Shown piece after piece: positions 46,788 through 56,509 of a DNA stretch of 64,000 nt (its first letter is position 1; the number at the start of each line of letters is the position of its first letter). The translations under genes were made by a program, and so were the position numbers. The stretch is from Sneathiella chinensis (GTDB lineage: Bacteria; Pseudomonadota; Alphaproteobacteria; Sneathiellales; Sneathiellaceae). Where the stretch lies: contig NZ_VNWN01000004.1 in assembly GCF_012720115.1 (NCBI RefSeq), positions 682,001-746,000 of the forward strand. The letters run 5' to 3'. The notes below the pieces were generated by a model. The model was not told the DNA's origin and did not search any database. It saw only the letters and a list, made by a program, of their open reading frames with translations.

Positions 46788-48515
46788 ATGGATCTGCTTA
46801 GTATCAAAAATCTTGAAATTGAATTTCCAAGTCGGCGCGGCACGGTCGTGGCGGTCAATGATGTCAACCTGACCGTTCAACCGGGCGAGGTTCTCGGGGT
46901 TGTGGGCGAGTCCGGTGCGGGTAAATCCACCATCGGCAACGCCGTGATCGGCCTGCTGGAGCCTCCCGGACGGATGTCCGGCGGCGAGGTTTACCTGAAA
47001 GGGGAACAGATCAACAATCTGTCCTCCGAGGAAAAACGGAAAATCCGCGGCCGTCGTATCGGCATGATTTTCCAGGACCCGCTGACCTCTCTTGATCCGC
47101 TTCAGACAGTGGAACAGCAACTGGTTGAAACCATCGAGTTGCACCTCAAGCTGGGGGAAGCCAAGGCCAAGGAGCGGGCGATTGACCTGCTGCATCAGGT
47201 GGGTATTCCCAATCCTGAACTGCGGGTGAAGCATTACCCGCATCAGTTCTCCGGCGGGATGCGTCAGCGCGTGGTGATTGCTTTGGCCCTTTGTGCCGAG
47301 CCGGAAGTCATCATCGCGGACGAGCCGACCACGGCACTTGACGTTTCCATTCAGGCCCAGATTCTGGAACTGATGCGCAAGCTGTGTCAGGAAAAACAGG
47401 TCGGGATGCTGATCATTACCCACGATATGGGGGTTATTGCCGATATTACGGACCGCGTGGCCGTCATGTATCGGGGCAATCTGGTCGAGGAAGGGACCAC
47501 CCAGAAAATTCTGGGCAATCCTGACCATCCTTATACCAAGAGCCTGATCAGTGCTGTACCGCGCCCGGACATTCGTCTGAAACGCTTCCCGATGGTCGAT
47601 TACATCGAGAAAGAGGAAGACCGCAAGAAGCTGCTGGATATCTCAACCCACTGGTTGGGACAGGCCCGTGACTTTGATGCGGTTGAAGGACCCCTGGTCG
47701 AGGTCGAAGACCTTGTCATGACCTTTGTCACCAAGCCGGCTTTCCTGAAGAAGAACCGCCAGACCTTTAATGCGGTCAACGGCGTTTCCTTTGAAATCCG
47801 TCAGGGTGAGGTGTTCGGCCTTGTGGGGGAAAGCGGTAGCGGTAAATCCACCGTGGCCCGCATGATTTCCGGTCTGTACAAGCCGGCGAAAGGTGCGGTC
47901 AAGTTTGGCGGAACCAACTTGACAGAGATCAAGTCTGAAAAGGAACTGGATTATTTCCGGCGCCAGATGCAGATGATCTTCCAGGATCCGTTCTCGTCCC
48001 TGAACGGTCGGATGCGTGTTATGGATATCGTGGCGGAGCCGATCCGGTTCCACAAGCTGACATCCAGCAACGCGGAAACCGAAGGCATTGTCATGGACCT
48101 GCTGGAACATGTGGGGCTGGGCCGTCAGGCGGCGGTTCGTTTCCCGCATGAATTCTCTGGCGGTCAGCGTCAGCGTATTTCCATTGCCCGCGCTCTGGCA
48201 ACCCGTCCGCGGTTCCTGATCTGTGACGAGCCGACATCGGCCCTTGACGTGTCCATTCAGGCGCAAATCCTGAACCTGCTGAAGGACTTGCAGGAAGAGC
48301 TGGGCCTGACCATGCTGTTCATCAGTCATGACCTGCCGGTTATCCGTCAGATGTGTGACCGTGTGGGGGTGATGAAGATGGGTGAACTTGTCGAGGTTAC
48401 GGAAACAGAAAAACTGTTCACCGCGCCTGAGGCACCCTATTCACAGGAACTTCTGTCCCTGATGCCGAAGCTGGACAACCTGTCCCAGCAGGGGCTGCAG
48501 GTGGAAGGCGCCTGA
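46788..48515 (+). CDS. Fused dipeptide-type ABC ATPase (DppD-DppF)
   Basis: 575 residues with two complete ABC domains. Domain 1 has Walker A GESGAGKST, signature FSGGMRQR and Walker B IIADEPTTALD. Domain 2 has GESGSGKST, FSGGQRQR and FLICDEPTSALD. One polypeptide therefore replaces the separate DppD and DppF proteins. ATG 46788 follows GGGAGGACAGG, 10 bases after the permease stop. A perfect palindromic terminator closes the operon. Confidence 0.94.
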   Translation: MDLLSIKNLEIEFPSRRGTVVAVNDVNLTVQPGEVLGVVGESGAGKSTIGNAVIGLLEPPGRMSGGEVYLKGEQINNLSSEEKRKIRGRRIGMIFQDPLTSLDPLQTVEQQLVETIELHLKLGEAKAKERAIDLLHQVGIPNPELRVKHYPHQFSGGMRQRVVIALALCAEPEVIIADEPTTALDVSIQAQILELMRKLCQEKQVGMLIITHDMGVIADITDRVAVMYRGNLVEEGTTQKILGNPDHPYTKSLISAVPRPDIRLKRFPMVDYIEKEEDRKKLLDISTHWLGQARDFDAVEGPLVEVEDLVMTFVTKPAFLKKNRQTFNAVNGVSFEIRQGEVFGLVGESGSGKSTVARMISGLYKPAKGAVKFGGTNLTEIKSEKELDYFRRQMQMIFQDPFSSLNGRMRVMDIVAEPIRFHKLTSSNAETEGIVMDLLEHVGLGRQAAVRFPHEFSGGQRQRISIARALATRPRFLICDEPTSALDVSIQAQILNLLKDLQEELGLTMLFISHDLPVIRQMCDRVGVMKMGELVEVTETEKLFTAPEAPYSQELLSLMPKLDNLSQQGLQVEGA

Positions 48516-48540
48516 TCAACAGGATGCAAACCGAAATGAA

Positions 48541-48567
48541 AAAAGGGGCCCTAGGGCCCCTTTTTTT
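48541..48567. terminator. Bidirectional terminator after the dipeptide ABC operon
   Basis: Perfect palindrome GGGGCCCTAGGGCCCC is flanked by A-rich and T7 tracts. It separates the ABC operon (+) from the M14-type peptidase gene (-). Confidence 0.88.
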
Positions 48568-48588
48568 GTGCTGATGACCTAAACCCGG

Positions 48589-49671
48589 TCAGGAGGCTTC
48601 AAGCCCTTTCAGGGCCTTGGTGACGGTTTCATTAGCCCGCTTGCAGACCATTTCCTTCCAGTCGTCCTTGTCGCAATAGAACGCATCACGCACCTGCTTC
48701 TTGATGCTGCGACCCAGATCACTGTCCAGATCCCCGTGGATATAGAGCCAGTTGTCCGCCCGAAGCGCGCCCAGAACCTCAAGCACGGGGATGGTGCCAT
48801 ATTCAATGGCAACGCAGGTATGGGTTGCCTTGGGGGAACTTTCGGAAATACCAAAATTGATGCTGCCCTCAACAACCGGGGATGTGGATGTGCCGGCATC
48901 CGGCGAAGTGACTTCCCCGTCATACCAGTTCATAGCCCGCTCAACACCGTTCGGGTCCCCCACATAGATCAGTTCGCCAAAGCCATAAGGGCCAAGACCC
49001 GTATGCAGGTCCAGAGAGGCCACATGCTCCGCATCGGCGGCATGCTGCTTGACCACGGCGCGCAACGTATCGTTTGACCATGACGGGGCCGTACCGCCAT
49101 AGAAAACACCATCGGCGTGAACATGCTGACCGCTGGTCACCGCAGACTGGAAGGTGAACAGGTCATGACGGGCAATATAGTCCTGAATGTCCGCTTCTGC
49201 CTTCTCCCGTGCCGGTCCGTCCCAGTCGGCGGGAAGAACCATGGGATGGACCTCGCGGTACGCCGCATTGTCGGGCAGGGGCTTGCTGAAGTCGCGGAAG
49301 TTCCGGTTCAGGTCGATATTGTCTTCATTGACCCGGCGAACATGGGAAAACCCATACGGGTTGATGGCATGGATGAACAGGACGGCGGTATCCGCAGGCA
49401 GGTCGGTGAAATAGCCTTCCCGCAGAAGACCAATCTGAATGCCGGACCCGCAAAAGCCTTCGCCGCCATGGGTGGCGGAACTGATGATCAGGATTTTACG
49501 GGCGGATTGGGGGCCGATCCGGGCCACGTCCATAAAAAGGTCTTCGCCTTCCGCCCCCTTGGCACGGTCATTGAGATGGCTTTCAACGTCCAGATTCCGG
49601 TCCGCGCAGGCGTCAAGAAACTTGGTGCGGGCTTCGGAATAGGTCGCTGAGAAGTGCCGGGATACTGTCAT
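48589..49671 (-). CDS. M14-type metallopeptidase, DUF2817 family
   Basis: 360 residues without a signal peptide. Zinc-site motifs are HGGEG (about 69-73) and HTGLGPYG, with DNIDLNRNFRDF between them, as in carboxypeptidase-like DUF2817 proteins. It lies convergent to the peptide ABC importer, suggesting cytoplasmic processing of imported peptides. Upstream, TACATGATGTA (49684-49694) is a small palindrome that could be an operator. The substrate is unknown. Confidence 0.88.
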   Translation of the reverse strand: MTVSRHFSATYSEARTKFLDACADRNLDVESHLNDRAKGAEGEDLFMDVARIGPQSARKILIISSATHGGEGFCGSGIQIGLLREGYFTDLPADTAVLFIHAINPYGFSHVRRVNEDNIDLNRNFRDFSKPLPDNAAYREVHPMVLPADWDGPAREKAEADIQDYIARHDLFTFQSAVTSGQHVHADGVFYGGTAPSWSNDTLRAVVKQHAADAEHVASLDLHTGLGPYGFGELIYVGDPNGVERAMNWYDGEVTSPDAGTSTSPVVEGSINFGISESSPKATHTCVAIEYGTIPVLEVLGALRADNWLYIHGDLDSDLGRSIKKQVRDAFYCDKDDWKEMVCKRANETVTKALKGLEAS

Positions 49672-49848
49672 GGGATCGTCCTTTACATGATGTACAGTAA
49701 ATGTCTGGAGTTATTTTGTATCCTATTTGGCAGGGCGGGGGACAACTCTTTTTGAACAGAAGGCCAATCGCCGCTATGATCTTTGCAACTCGCCCGAAAC
49801 AAGGGCAGGGAGGATTGCCAAAATAGAAAAAAGAAGAGGCGTTTCGGT

Positions 49849-50856
49849 ATGCAGGAAGATACGTTCATTTTGTACGGTTCAGAATATTCACCCTTTTCCG
49901 TGAAGGTCCGGTCCTACCTTCGGTACAAGGGGATTCCCCATGTCTGGCGACCGCGAACACGGGATAACATGGCGGAATTTCAGGCCCATGCCAAGCTGCC
50001 CCTGATACCGCTGCTGCTGCGCCCTGACGGGACCGCCATGCAGGACAGCACGCCGATGATCGAAAAGCTGGAAGCGGAGTTTCCGTCCCCCTCAATCCTG
50101 CCGGACGAGGCGGTAAGCGTCTTCATGTCGGCATTGATCGAGGAATATGCAGACGAATGGGGCAACAAGCCCATGTTCCATTACCGCTGGTGGCGGGATG
50201 AAGACCAGATTGCGATCTCTGGTGCACTGGCGGCGGCGTCCAATCCGTCGGGAAGCGAGGCGGAGAATAAGGCCTTCGCCCAGTCATTGCGGGAGCGGAT
50301 GGTGCCGCGCCTGAGCTTTGTCGGCTCAAGCGAGCAGAACCGGGAGACGATTGAGCAGTCGCTGGAGGATCTGCTGGGTTTGCTGGAGGTCCATTTGAAG
50401 GGCCGGCCTTACCTGTTCGGGGGGCGTCCGGCGCTGGCTGATTTCGGATTGTTCGGGCAGCTTTATGGATGCACGCAACAGCCGACAACCATTGCAATCC
50501 TGAAGGATTATCCGCTTGTTTCCGCGTGGATTGACCGCATGGTTGATCCCGCCGCGGAAGGGGCGTTCGAGCCATGGGCCGATTTGGCAGGGACGCTTGT
50601 CCCGCTGATCCGGGATCAGGTCGGGGGCCTGTATATGCCGTGGGCGGTGGCCAACAGTCAGGCCCTGATGCAGGAGGCGCCGACCTTCACGGTTTCCTTG
50701 AGGGGATGTGATTTTACGCAGGACACCATGAAATATACCGGCAGGTCGTTCATGGCGCTGCGCAAGCGTTATCAGGATGCGGGGGATAACGGCCTGCTGG
50801 AGGAAGCCCTGATCAAGGCGGACTGCCTCAAGCCGCTGGTTTCAGAATACTGGTAA
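49849..50856 (+). CDS. Glutathione S-transferase-like protein
   Basis: 335 residues, longer than a standard GST. The thioredoxin-like N-terminus (FILYGSEYSPFSVKVRSYLRYKGI, quoted in part as LYGSEYSPFSVKVRS) and DSTPMIEKLE fit the GSH-binding site, with Ser in place of the glutaredoxin Cys. The C-terminal helical domain contains GRPALADFGLFGQL. About 100 further residues follow this and are not explained. ATG 49849 is chosen from the family N-terminus. Confidence 0.85.
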   Translation: MQEDTFILYGSEYSPFSVKVRSYLRYKGIPHVWRPRTRDNMAEFQAHAKLPLIPLLLRPDGTAMQDSTPMIEKLEAEFPSPSILPDEAVSVFMSALIEEYADEWGNKPMFHYRWWRDEDQIAISGALAAASNPSGSEAENKAFAQSLRERMVPRLSFVGSSEQNRETIEQSLEDLLGLLEVHLKGRPYLFGGRPALADFGLFGQLYGCTQQPTTIAILKDYPLVSAWIDRMVDPAAEGAFEPWADLAGTLVPLIRDQVGGLYMPWAVANSQALMQEAPTFTVSLRGCDFTQDTMKYTGRSFMALRKRYQDAGDNGLLEEALIKADCLKPLVSEYW

Positions 50857-50885
50857 GACGGGCCTTCGTTCCTTGTCCTGATCCG

Positions 50886-53093
50886 TCAGTGACCAATGGC
50901 CTCGCGGATTTTCTCGGCAAGCTCTTTTTTACGGAACGGCTTGTTCAGAAGCATGGAAGACTCGCCGAGATCGGAATGTGAATCGAGGGCATTCTGGGTA
51001 TAGCCGGACATGAAAAGAACACTCAGGTTCGGCTTGCTCTCCCGCGCTTTTCTGGCTACCTCCGGGCCCCGCATACCGCCCGGCAGGACCACATCGGACA
51101 GCAGCAGGTCGATCTGCTGAACCGTTTCGATGACCTCAAGGGCGGATTGCCCGTCATGGGCCTGCACCACGTTATAGCCAAGGCTTTTAAGCTGAAGGAC
51201 CGTCAATTCCCGCACATCCGGGTCGTCCTCAAGGACAAGAATGGTTTCATTGCCGGTCTTGGGGGATTGCGCTTCCATTTCTGCTACCTGTTCTTTCTTT
51301 TCTTCCTTCGTGCGGGGAAGATATAGTTTGACGGTGGTGCCCATTCCCTGTTCGCTGTAAATGGTCACATGGCCGCCGGACTGTTTGACAAAGCCGTAGA
51401 TCATGCTGAGCCCAAGGCCCGTTCCCTCGCCAACAGGCTTGGTTGTGAAGAAGGGCTCGAAAACCCGGTCAAGGATGTCCCGTGTCATGCCGATCCCGTC
51501 GTCGGAAACGGAAATCGTGACATATTCGCCGGGCACGATTTCTTCCTGAAACTGGTTTTCTTCTCCGTCTATAACGACGTTCGATATCTCGATGGACAGG
51601 ACACCTGCGCCCTTGTTCGTGGCGGTAATGGCATCGCGGGAGTTGATGGCCAGATTGAGGATCACGTTTTCCAGTTGTCCCTGATCGACCTCGCAGCTCC
51701 AGAGGTCCGGTCCATAGGTGGTCTTGATGGAAATATTCTCGCCCAGAACCCTTTTCAGCATGTCGGCCATGTTGTCGACAAGGTCTTCCACATGGGTGAC
51801 CGTGGGGGACAGCATCTGCTTGCGCGAGAAGGCCAGCAGGCGGCTGGTAAGTTCGGCGCCCCGTGTGGCCGCGCTGATCAGGGTTTTCAGGAAGGACTGC
51901 GCCGGGGAATCGGCGGGCAGGTCTTCCTCCAGCAGTTCCGCATTGCCAAGCACCACGGCCAGCAGGTTGTTGAAGTCATGGGCGACGCCGCCTGTGAGTT
52001 CGCCCACGGCCCGCATTTTTTCTGACTGGCGCAGTTGTTCCTCGCTTTTCGCAAGGGCCACTTCCGAGGCCTTCCGATCGGAGATATCCTCCATGCTGAT
52101 CCCGATAAAGCGCAGGCCCTCCCGCTCCAGCAGGTGATAACTGACCTGAACGGGGATAAGATGGCCGTCCTTGTGGATGACCTCTTTTTCAAAGGGAGGG
52201 GTGGGGCTTTTCTTGCGCAGGTGGCGCATCTGCTCCACCTCTTCATCATGGAGGGAACTGGGCGTCAGGTCCCACAAGGTCATCTGGCGGATTTCATCGG
52301 CGGTATATCCCACAATTCTGGCGTAGGCGGGGTTCACGTCCACAAACTGCCCATCCACATGATTGAGGGCGAGGCCAATGGGGGATTGCTCGAACAGCAT
52401 CCGGTTATATTGCTCGCTTTCCCGAAGGGCGTAGAACGAGCTTTCGATATTGGTTCGCATCAGATTGATGGCCGAGACCACATCATCCAGTTCGTCCTTG
52501 GAGGCACCGCTTTGCTTCCGTTGCAGTTTCAGTGGCGGCTGGTTGCTTTCCAGCTTGATGTTGCGGGCATAGTTGGACAGGGTCAGCAGGTGCCGGGAAA
52601 TCTGGTACTGGAAGACAATCAGGAAAAAGCCCGCGATCAGGAAAATCACCACCGCATTGCTGGCCAGATTGATCAGGGCGCGGGATTTCAGGCTGTCAAA
52701 AACCTCGTTCAGGCCAGCAACGACTTTCAGGGTGCCAAGGTGAAATGTGTGCCCGTTGTTATCCAGTTTCAGGGGAAATTCAGCCTGCAGTGTTTTTTCA
52801 GAACGGACCACGCCGGACAGCCATTTGGTTTGCTCGCTGTCGGCAATGGAGACATACTCGATATTGTCCGTATTTATCAGGCTGTCCAGGTGAAGCTGTA
52901 TCTGCTCCTCGTCCAGAACCCATACATTATGGGTCAGGTTTGGAAGGCGGGTTTCCCGAATATCCTCGAAACCGGCTTCTATCTCGTCGAGATTTTCCTG
53001 ATAGTCGATATAGAGCTGAAGGGCCGTACTCAGGAGCGTTACAATAAAGCTAAACGCTGCGATGGATAGAATCAGCCTTCGGGCAACCGTCAT
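50886..53093 (-). CDS. Hybrid sensor histidine kinase with PAS and receiver domains
   Basis: 735 residues. TM1 (about 6-27), a periplasmic sensor (28-140), TM2 (about 141-163), a HAMP-like linker, PAS (about 225-345), HisKA with His372 ([17 protein letters not shown]), HATPase with SDDGIGM and GEGTGLGLSMIYGF, and a C-terminal receiver with phosphoacceptor Asp667 and Lys718 (NKPF). The kinase core is closely similar to the LuxQ-like protein at 5.7-8.3 kb, but the sensor is different and no binding protein gene precedes it. It diverges from the YeiH gene; signal and partner unknown. Confidence 0.9.
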   Translation of the reverse strand: MTVARRLILSIAAFSFIVTLLSTALQLYIDYQENLDEIEAGFEDIRETRLPNLTHNVWVLDEEQIQLHLDSLINTDNIEYVSIADSEQTKWLSGVVRSEKTLQAEFPLKLDNNGHTFHLGTLKVVAGLNEVFDSLKSRALINLASNAVVIFLIAGFFLIVFQYQISRHLLTLSNYARNIKLESNQPPLKLQRKQSGASKDELDDVVSAINLMRTNIESSFYALRESEQYNRMLFEQSPIGLALNHVDGQFVDVNPAYARIVGYTADEIRQMTLWDLTPSSLHDEEVEQMRHLRKKSPTPPFEKEVIHKDGHLIPVQVSYHLLEREGLRFIGISMEDISDRKASEVALAKSEEQLRQSEKMRAVGELTGGVAHDFNNLLAVVLGNAELLEEDLPADSPAQSFLKTLISAATRGAELTSRLLAFSRKQMLSPTVTHVEDLVDNMADMLKRVLGENISIKTTYGPDLWSCEVDQGQLENVILNLAINSRDAITATNKGAGVLSIEISNVVIDGEENQFQEEIVPGEYVTISVSDDGIGMTRDILDRVFEPFFTTKPVGEGTGLGLSMIYGFVKQSGGHVTIYSEQGMGTTVKLYLPRTKEEKKEQVAEMEAQSPKTGNETILVLEDDPDVRELTVLQLKSLGYNVVQAHDGQSALEVIETVQQIDLLLSDVVLPGGMRGPEVARKARESKPNLSVLFMSGYTQNALDSHSDLGESSMLLNKPFRKKELAEKIREAIGH

Positions 53094-53339
53094 TCGGATT
53101 TCCTGTTATTTCCGCTATTTGTAATGCTATCGCCGACAATAATGTCAGATACCATATATTTGTACTTTTTTTTGTTTAAATTACTGTTGAAATTATGCGC
53201 GGGAACAGAAGATCGTCGCGGCGATGGTTCTTCACCAAGAAGAGAGAGGCCGGCGTTGCGGATGGATCGGCACTTGTGATAGTTAGATGTTCTGTTTGAC
53301 TTAAAACAATTTAGGTATCTTGTGGGAGGGATGCCCGAT

Positions 53340-54362
53340 ATGGAAGAAAACTCCGCCAAACCGGTGGCAGCCTTTGCCGACTGGTTGAAATCCGTCTTTC
53401 CGGGCGTCCTTGTGTGCCTGACCATTGCCATGGCATCCACATTCCTGAGTGACCATTACGGTGGCCCGGTTATGCTGTTTGCCCTGTTGCTGGGCATGGC
53501 GTTTCATTTCCTGTCTCAGGAAGGGCAATGTGTTAAGGGAATTGAGCTGGCCTCGAAATCGATCCTGCGCATTGGTGTAGCCCTGCTGGGGGTTCGCATC
53601 ACCATTGACCAGATCGCCGGGCTTGGCGGGTATACCATCATGGGGGTTCTGCTGGCCATTGCCGCGACCATCCTGTTTGGCTGGGTTGCCGCGCACATGT
53701 TGGGCCTGAAGCGGGCGCAAGGGTTGCTGTCCGGCGGGGCGGTGGCCATTTGCGGGGCCTCTGCTGCGTTGGCCCTGTCGGCGGTGATGCCCAAAAACAA
53801 ACATTCCGAGAATAATACCATTGTCACGGTTGTTGCGGTGACCACCCTCAGTACGGTGGCCATGGTGATCTATCCCCTGATCACGCAGGAACTGGGGATG
53901 TCGACCGTTGATAGCGGGATTTTCCTGGGCGGTACCATTCATGATGTGGCGCAGGTGGTCGGCGCGGGATACAGCATTTCCGACGAGACCGGGGATATCA
54001 GTACCGTGGTGAAATTGCTGCGGGTGACGGCCCTTGTTCCTGTGGTGCTGGTCTTTTCCCTGCTGTACAGCGCCAGAAACGCGCAGGACAATGGCGGCTC
54101 CAAAAAGGGGCTTCTGCCGCCGCTGTTTCTTGTGGTCTTCATCGGCTTTGTGATCCTGAACAGTTTCGGCTTTCTGCCGACCGTGGCAACGGATCACCTG
54201 ACCGATATTTCCCGCGCCTGTCTGGTGACGGCGATTGCCGGACTGGGGATGAAGACATCGCTGAAGGATGTGGCCAAGGTGGGATGGCCGATTGTTATTC
54301 TGGTGGTGTCGGAAACCGTCTTTATTGCCCTGTTCATTCTGGGCGTGATCAGCTTCCTGTAG
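53340..54362 (+). CDS. YeiH family putative sulfate exporter (UPF0324)
   Basis: 340 residues with about nine to ten TM helices. Family motifs include LGMAFHFLS, RIGVALLGVRIT, GAVAICGASAALA, and GGTIHDVAQVVGAGYSIS. ATG 53340 is chosen because GGGAGGG lies 9 bases upstream; earlier in-frame starts overlap that site. The 'sulfate exporter' label is from family annotation and the real substrate is uncertain. Confidence 0.9.
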   Translation: MEENSAKPVAAFADWLKSVFPGVLVCLTIAMASTFLSDHYGGPVMLFALLLGMAFHFLSQEGQCVKGIELASKSILRIGVALLGVRITIDQIAGLGGYTIMGVLLAIAATILFGWVAAHMLGLKRAQGLLSGGAVAICGASAALALSAVMPKNKHSENNTIVTVVAVTTLSTVAMVIYPLITQELGMSTVDSGIFLGGTIHDVAQVVGAGYSISDETGDISTVVKLLRVTALVPVVLVFSLLYSARNAQDNGGSKKGLLPPLFLVVFIGFVILNSFGFLPTVATDHLTDISRACLVTAIAGLGMKTSLKDVAKVGWPIVILVVSETVFIALFILGVISFL

Positions 54363-54373
54363 GAGTGTTGAAG

Positions 54374-54409
54374 GCCTGCCTGACCGCTCCGGTTCGGAAG
54401 CGGGCAGGC
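54374..54409. terminator. Hairpin between yeiH-like and TRAP genes
   Basis: GCCTGCC / GGCAGGC (54374-54380, 54403-54409) has an internal CCGC/GCGG pair. It lies between convergent stops and lacks a T-tract. Confidence 0.4.
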
Positions 54410-54426
54410 AGTCGGTGCATTTTCCG

Positions 54427-55794
54427 TCAGTTCAGAAGTTTTCCCGGCAGCCACATGGCGATGGCGGGAAAGGCCATGACCATCCCAAGTCCCACAAGCT
54501 GCAGCAGCACAAAGGGGATGATGCCGCGATAGATCTGGTTGATCTTGACCTCGGGCGGGGCGACCCCCTTCATATAGAACAGGGCAAACCCGAACGGCGG
54601 TGTCAGGAAAGAGGTTTGCAGGTTGACGGCCATCAGGATCGCGAACCAGTAAACCACATCCATCTTTGCCACATGATCCCCGAAATCAAGGCTGGTGATG
54701 ATCGGGGCGAAGACGGGCAGCACGATCAGGGTTATTTCGATCCAGTCGAAGAAGAAGCCCAGAAAGAACACCACAATCATCAGGACCAGCAGGATGCCCC
54801 ACGGGCCAAACCCGAACTGGAAGATAAAGTCGGTGATCAGTTCTTCCCCGCCAAGGGATCGAAACACATAGGAAAAGGCCGTTGCACCGATAAAGATGAA
54901 AAACAGCATCCCGTTGGTAAGGGCGGTTCGCTCAATAACATCCCGCAGCACGGCGAAGGACAGTTTCCTGTTGTAGATCGCCAACAAAATGGCTCCGAAG
55001 GCACCAACACCCGCCGCTTCGGTCGGGGTGGCCCACCCGGCAACGATGGACCCAAGGACCATGAAAATCAGGAAAACAGGCGGAATGAACCCCTTCCAGA
55101 GCAGCTTCATCAGGTCCTTGAAGGTGTCCGGGCCAAGGGCTTCGGGGAGCGGCGGCGCCAGTTCCGGCTTCAACTTGCAGAGCGTGAAGATATAGATGAA
55201 ATAAAGGCTGGCCAGCAGCAATCCGGGCAGGACCGCGGCCACAAACAGGGTGCCCACCGAGCGGCTGAGTAGATCGGCCATGATGACCAGCATGATGCTG
55301 GGCGGGATCAGGATGCCAAGGGTGCCGGAGGAGGCAATCGTCCCGGTGGCCAGTTCCATATTGTATTTCCGTTCCAGCATCATGGGCAGGGCCATCAGCG
55401 AGATCATGACGACGGAGGCGCCGATGATCCCGGTGGTCGCCGCCATGATGGTTCCCATCAGGGTGACAGACAGGGCCAGACCGCCGGGGGTGCGCCGGAA
55501 CAGGACCTGCAGGCAATGCAGAAGGTCCGTCGCGACACCGCTGCGTTCCAGCATGGTGCCCATGAAGATGAACATGGGAATGGCTACCAGAACCAGGTTG
55601 TCGGCAATCCCCCATATCCTTAGTACCAGATTGAAAAACTCGATCTGGGAAAAGACATCGAAATAAATACCGATAAATCCGAAGGCGAGGCCAATGCCAC
55701 CAAGGACGAAGCCGACCGGATAGCCGCTGAACAGAAAAATGGCCAGAGCCACAAACATGAAGGCGGGCAGGTAATCCTCGATATAAAAGTTCAT
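54427..55794 (-). CDS. TRAP transporter large permease (DctM type)
   Basis: 455 residues with about 12 TM helices, the Na+/substrate channel of a tripartite importer. It has GTMLERSGVATDLL, GTIASSGTLGILIPPSIMLVI (quoted in part as SGTLGILIPPSIM), and the C-terminal QTSFLTPPFGFALFYMKG, all typical of DctM. Its start overlaps the stop of the small permease by 4 bases. Confidence 0.94.
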   Translation of the reverse strand: MNFYIEDYLPAFMFVALAIFLFSGYPVGFVLGGIGLAFGFIGIYFDVFSQIEFFNLVLRIWGIADNLVLVAIPMFIFMGTMLERSGVATDLLHCLQVLFRRTPGGLALSVTLMGTIMAATTGIIGASVVMISLMALPMMLERKYNMELATGTIASSGTLGILIPPSIMLVIMADLLSRSVGTLFVAAVLPGLLLASLYFIYIFTLCKLKPELAPPLPEALGPDTFKDLMKLLWKGFIPPVFLIFMVLGSIVAGWATPTEAAGVGAFGAILLAIYNRKLSFAVLRDVIERTALTNGMLFFIFIGATAFSYVFRSLGGEELITDFIFQFGFGPWGILLVLMIVVFFLGFFFDWIEITLIVLPVFAPIITSLDFGDHVAKMDVVYWFAILMAVNLQTSFLTPPFGFALFYMKGVAPPEVKINQIYRGIIPFVLLQLVGLGMVMAFPAIAMWLPGKLLN

Positions 55795-56399
55795 GATTTC
55801 CCCCGCCCGCTATTGTCACTGTTGAAATCGATATCTTTTAACGGAGGCACGGCTTCGGCCGTTTCTTCCCGTGCCATGCGGTCTTTCAGGTCGGGCGGGC
55901 CGAACAGTTCAATGAATTTTCGAAGGGTGATCACAATCCCGGCCAGCAGCATGAAAAAGAAACCGATGGGCAGGAAGCTTTTGATTGCCCAGCGATAGGG
56001 CAGACCGGTGGCGGAATCGGACATTTCATTGACCGACCACGACCGTTCGATGAAATCGGTGGAAAAGTAGAGAATGATCAGGCAGTAGGGGATCAGGGCA
56101 ACCAGACAGCCGATAAATTCAATCCAGTTGCGGGTCCGCTCTGAAAACCGTTCGCGAAGAAGGTCAATCCGCACATGGGCGTCCTTTGTATAGGCGAACC
56201 CGATACAGAGCAGGAAGATGATGGCGTGAAGATGCCATTCCCCTTCCTGCAGCTTGGTGGACCCGAGAACCAGAAAGCGTCGTGTGACCACGTCGAAGAT
56301 GATGATGATGATCAGGGGGATTGTGACCCAGGCGCCGACCTTTCCGGCGAAGGTGACAAGCCTGTCCAGAAAGGCTTCAAGTTTAGCCAGAAATAGCAT
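55791..56399 (-). CDS. TRAP transporter small permease (DctQ type, long form)
   Basis: 202 residues with four TM helices and family motifs (VTRRFLVLGSTKLQEGEWHLHAI, quoted in part as STKLQEGEWHLH). This is longer than dicarboxylate DctQ and matches the 2-oxoacid/lactate TRAP class. It overlaps dctM. Confidence 0.9.
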   Translation of the reverse strand: MLFLAKLEAFLDRLVTFAGKVGAWVTIPLIIIIIFDVVTRRFLVLGSTKLQEGEWHLHAIIFLLCIGFAYTKDAHVRIDLLRERFSERTRNWIEFIGCLVALIPYCLIILYFSTDFIERSWSVNEMSDSATGLPYRWAIKSFLPIGFFFMLLAGIVITLRKFIELFGPPDLKDRMAREETAEAVPPLKDIDFNSDNSGRGKS

Positions 56400-56509
56400 C
56401 GGTTATACTCCGTTACCCTGCACAAAGAGTTTGAGATGCCGGTCCATATGGTGACAGGACCGGCATTCCGGGACCGGTGCGGGGACGGGAAATCCCATCC
56501 CCGAATGGC

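Noticed and set aside
53094-53339. Small gene between the hybrid kinase and yeiH-like genes
   Set aside because: Short AT-rich frames here lack ribosome sites and family similarity. The region is a divergent promoter.
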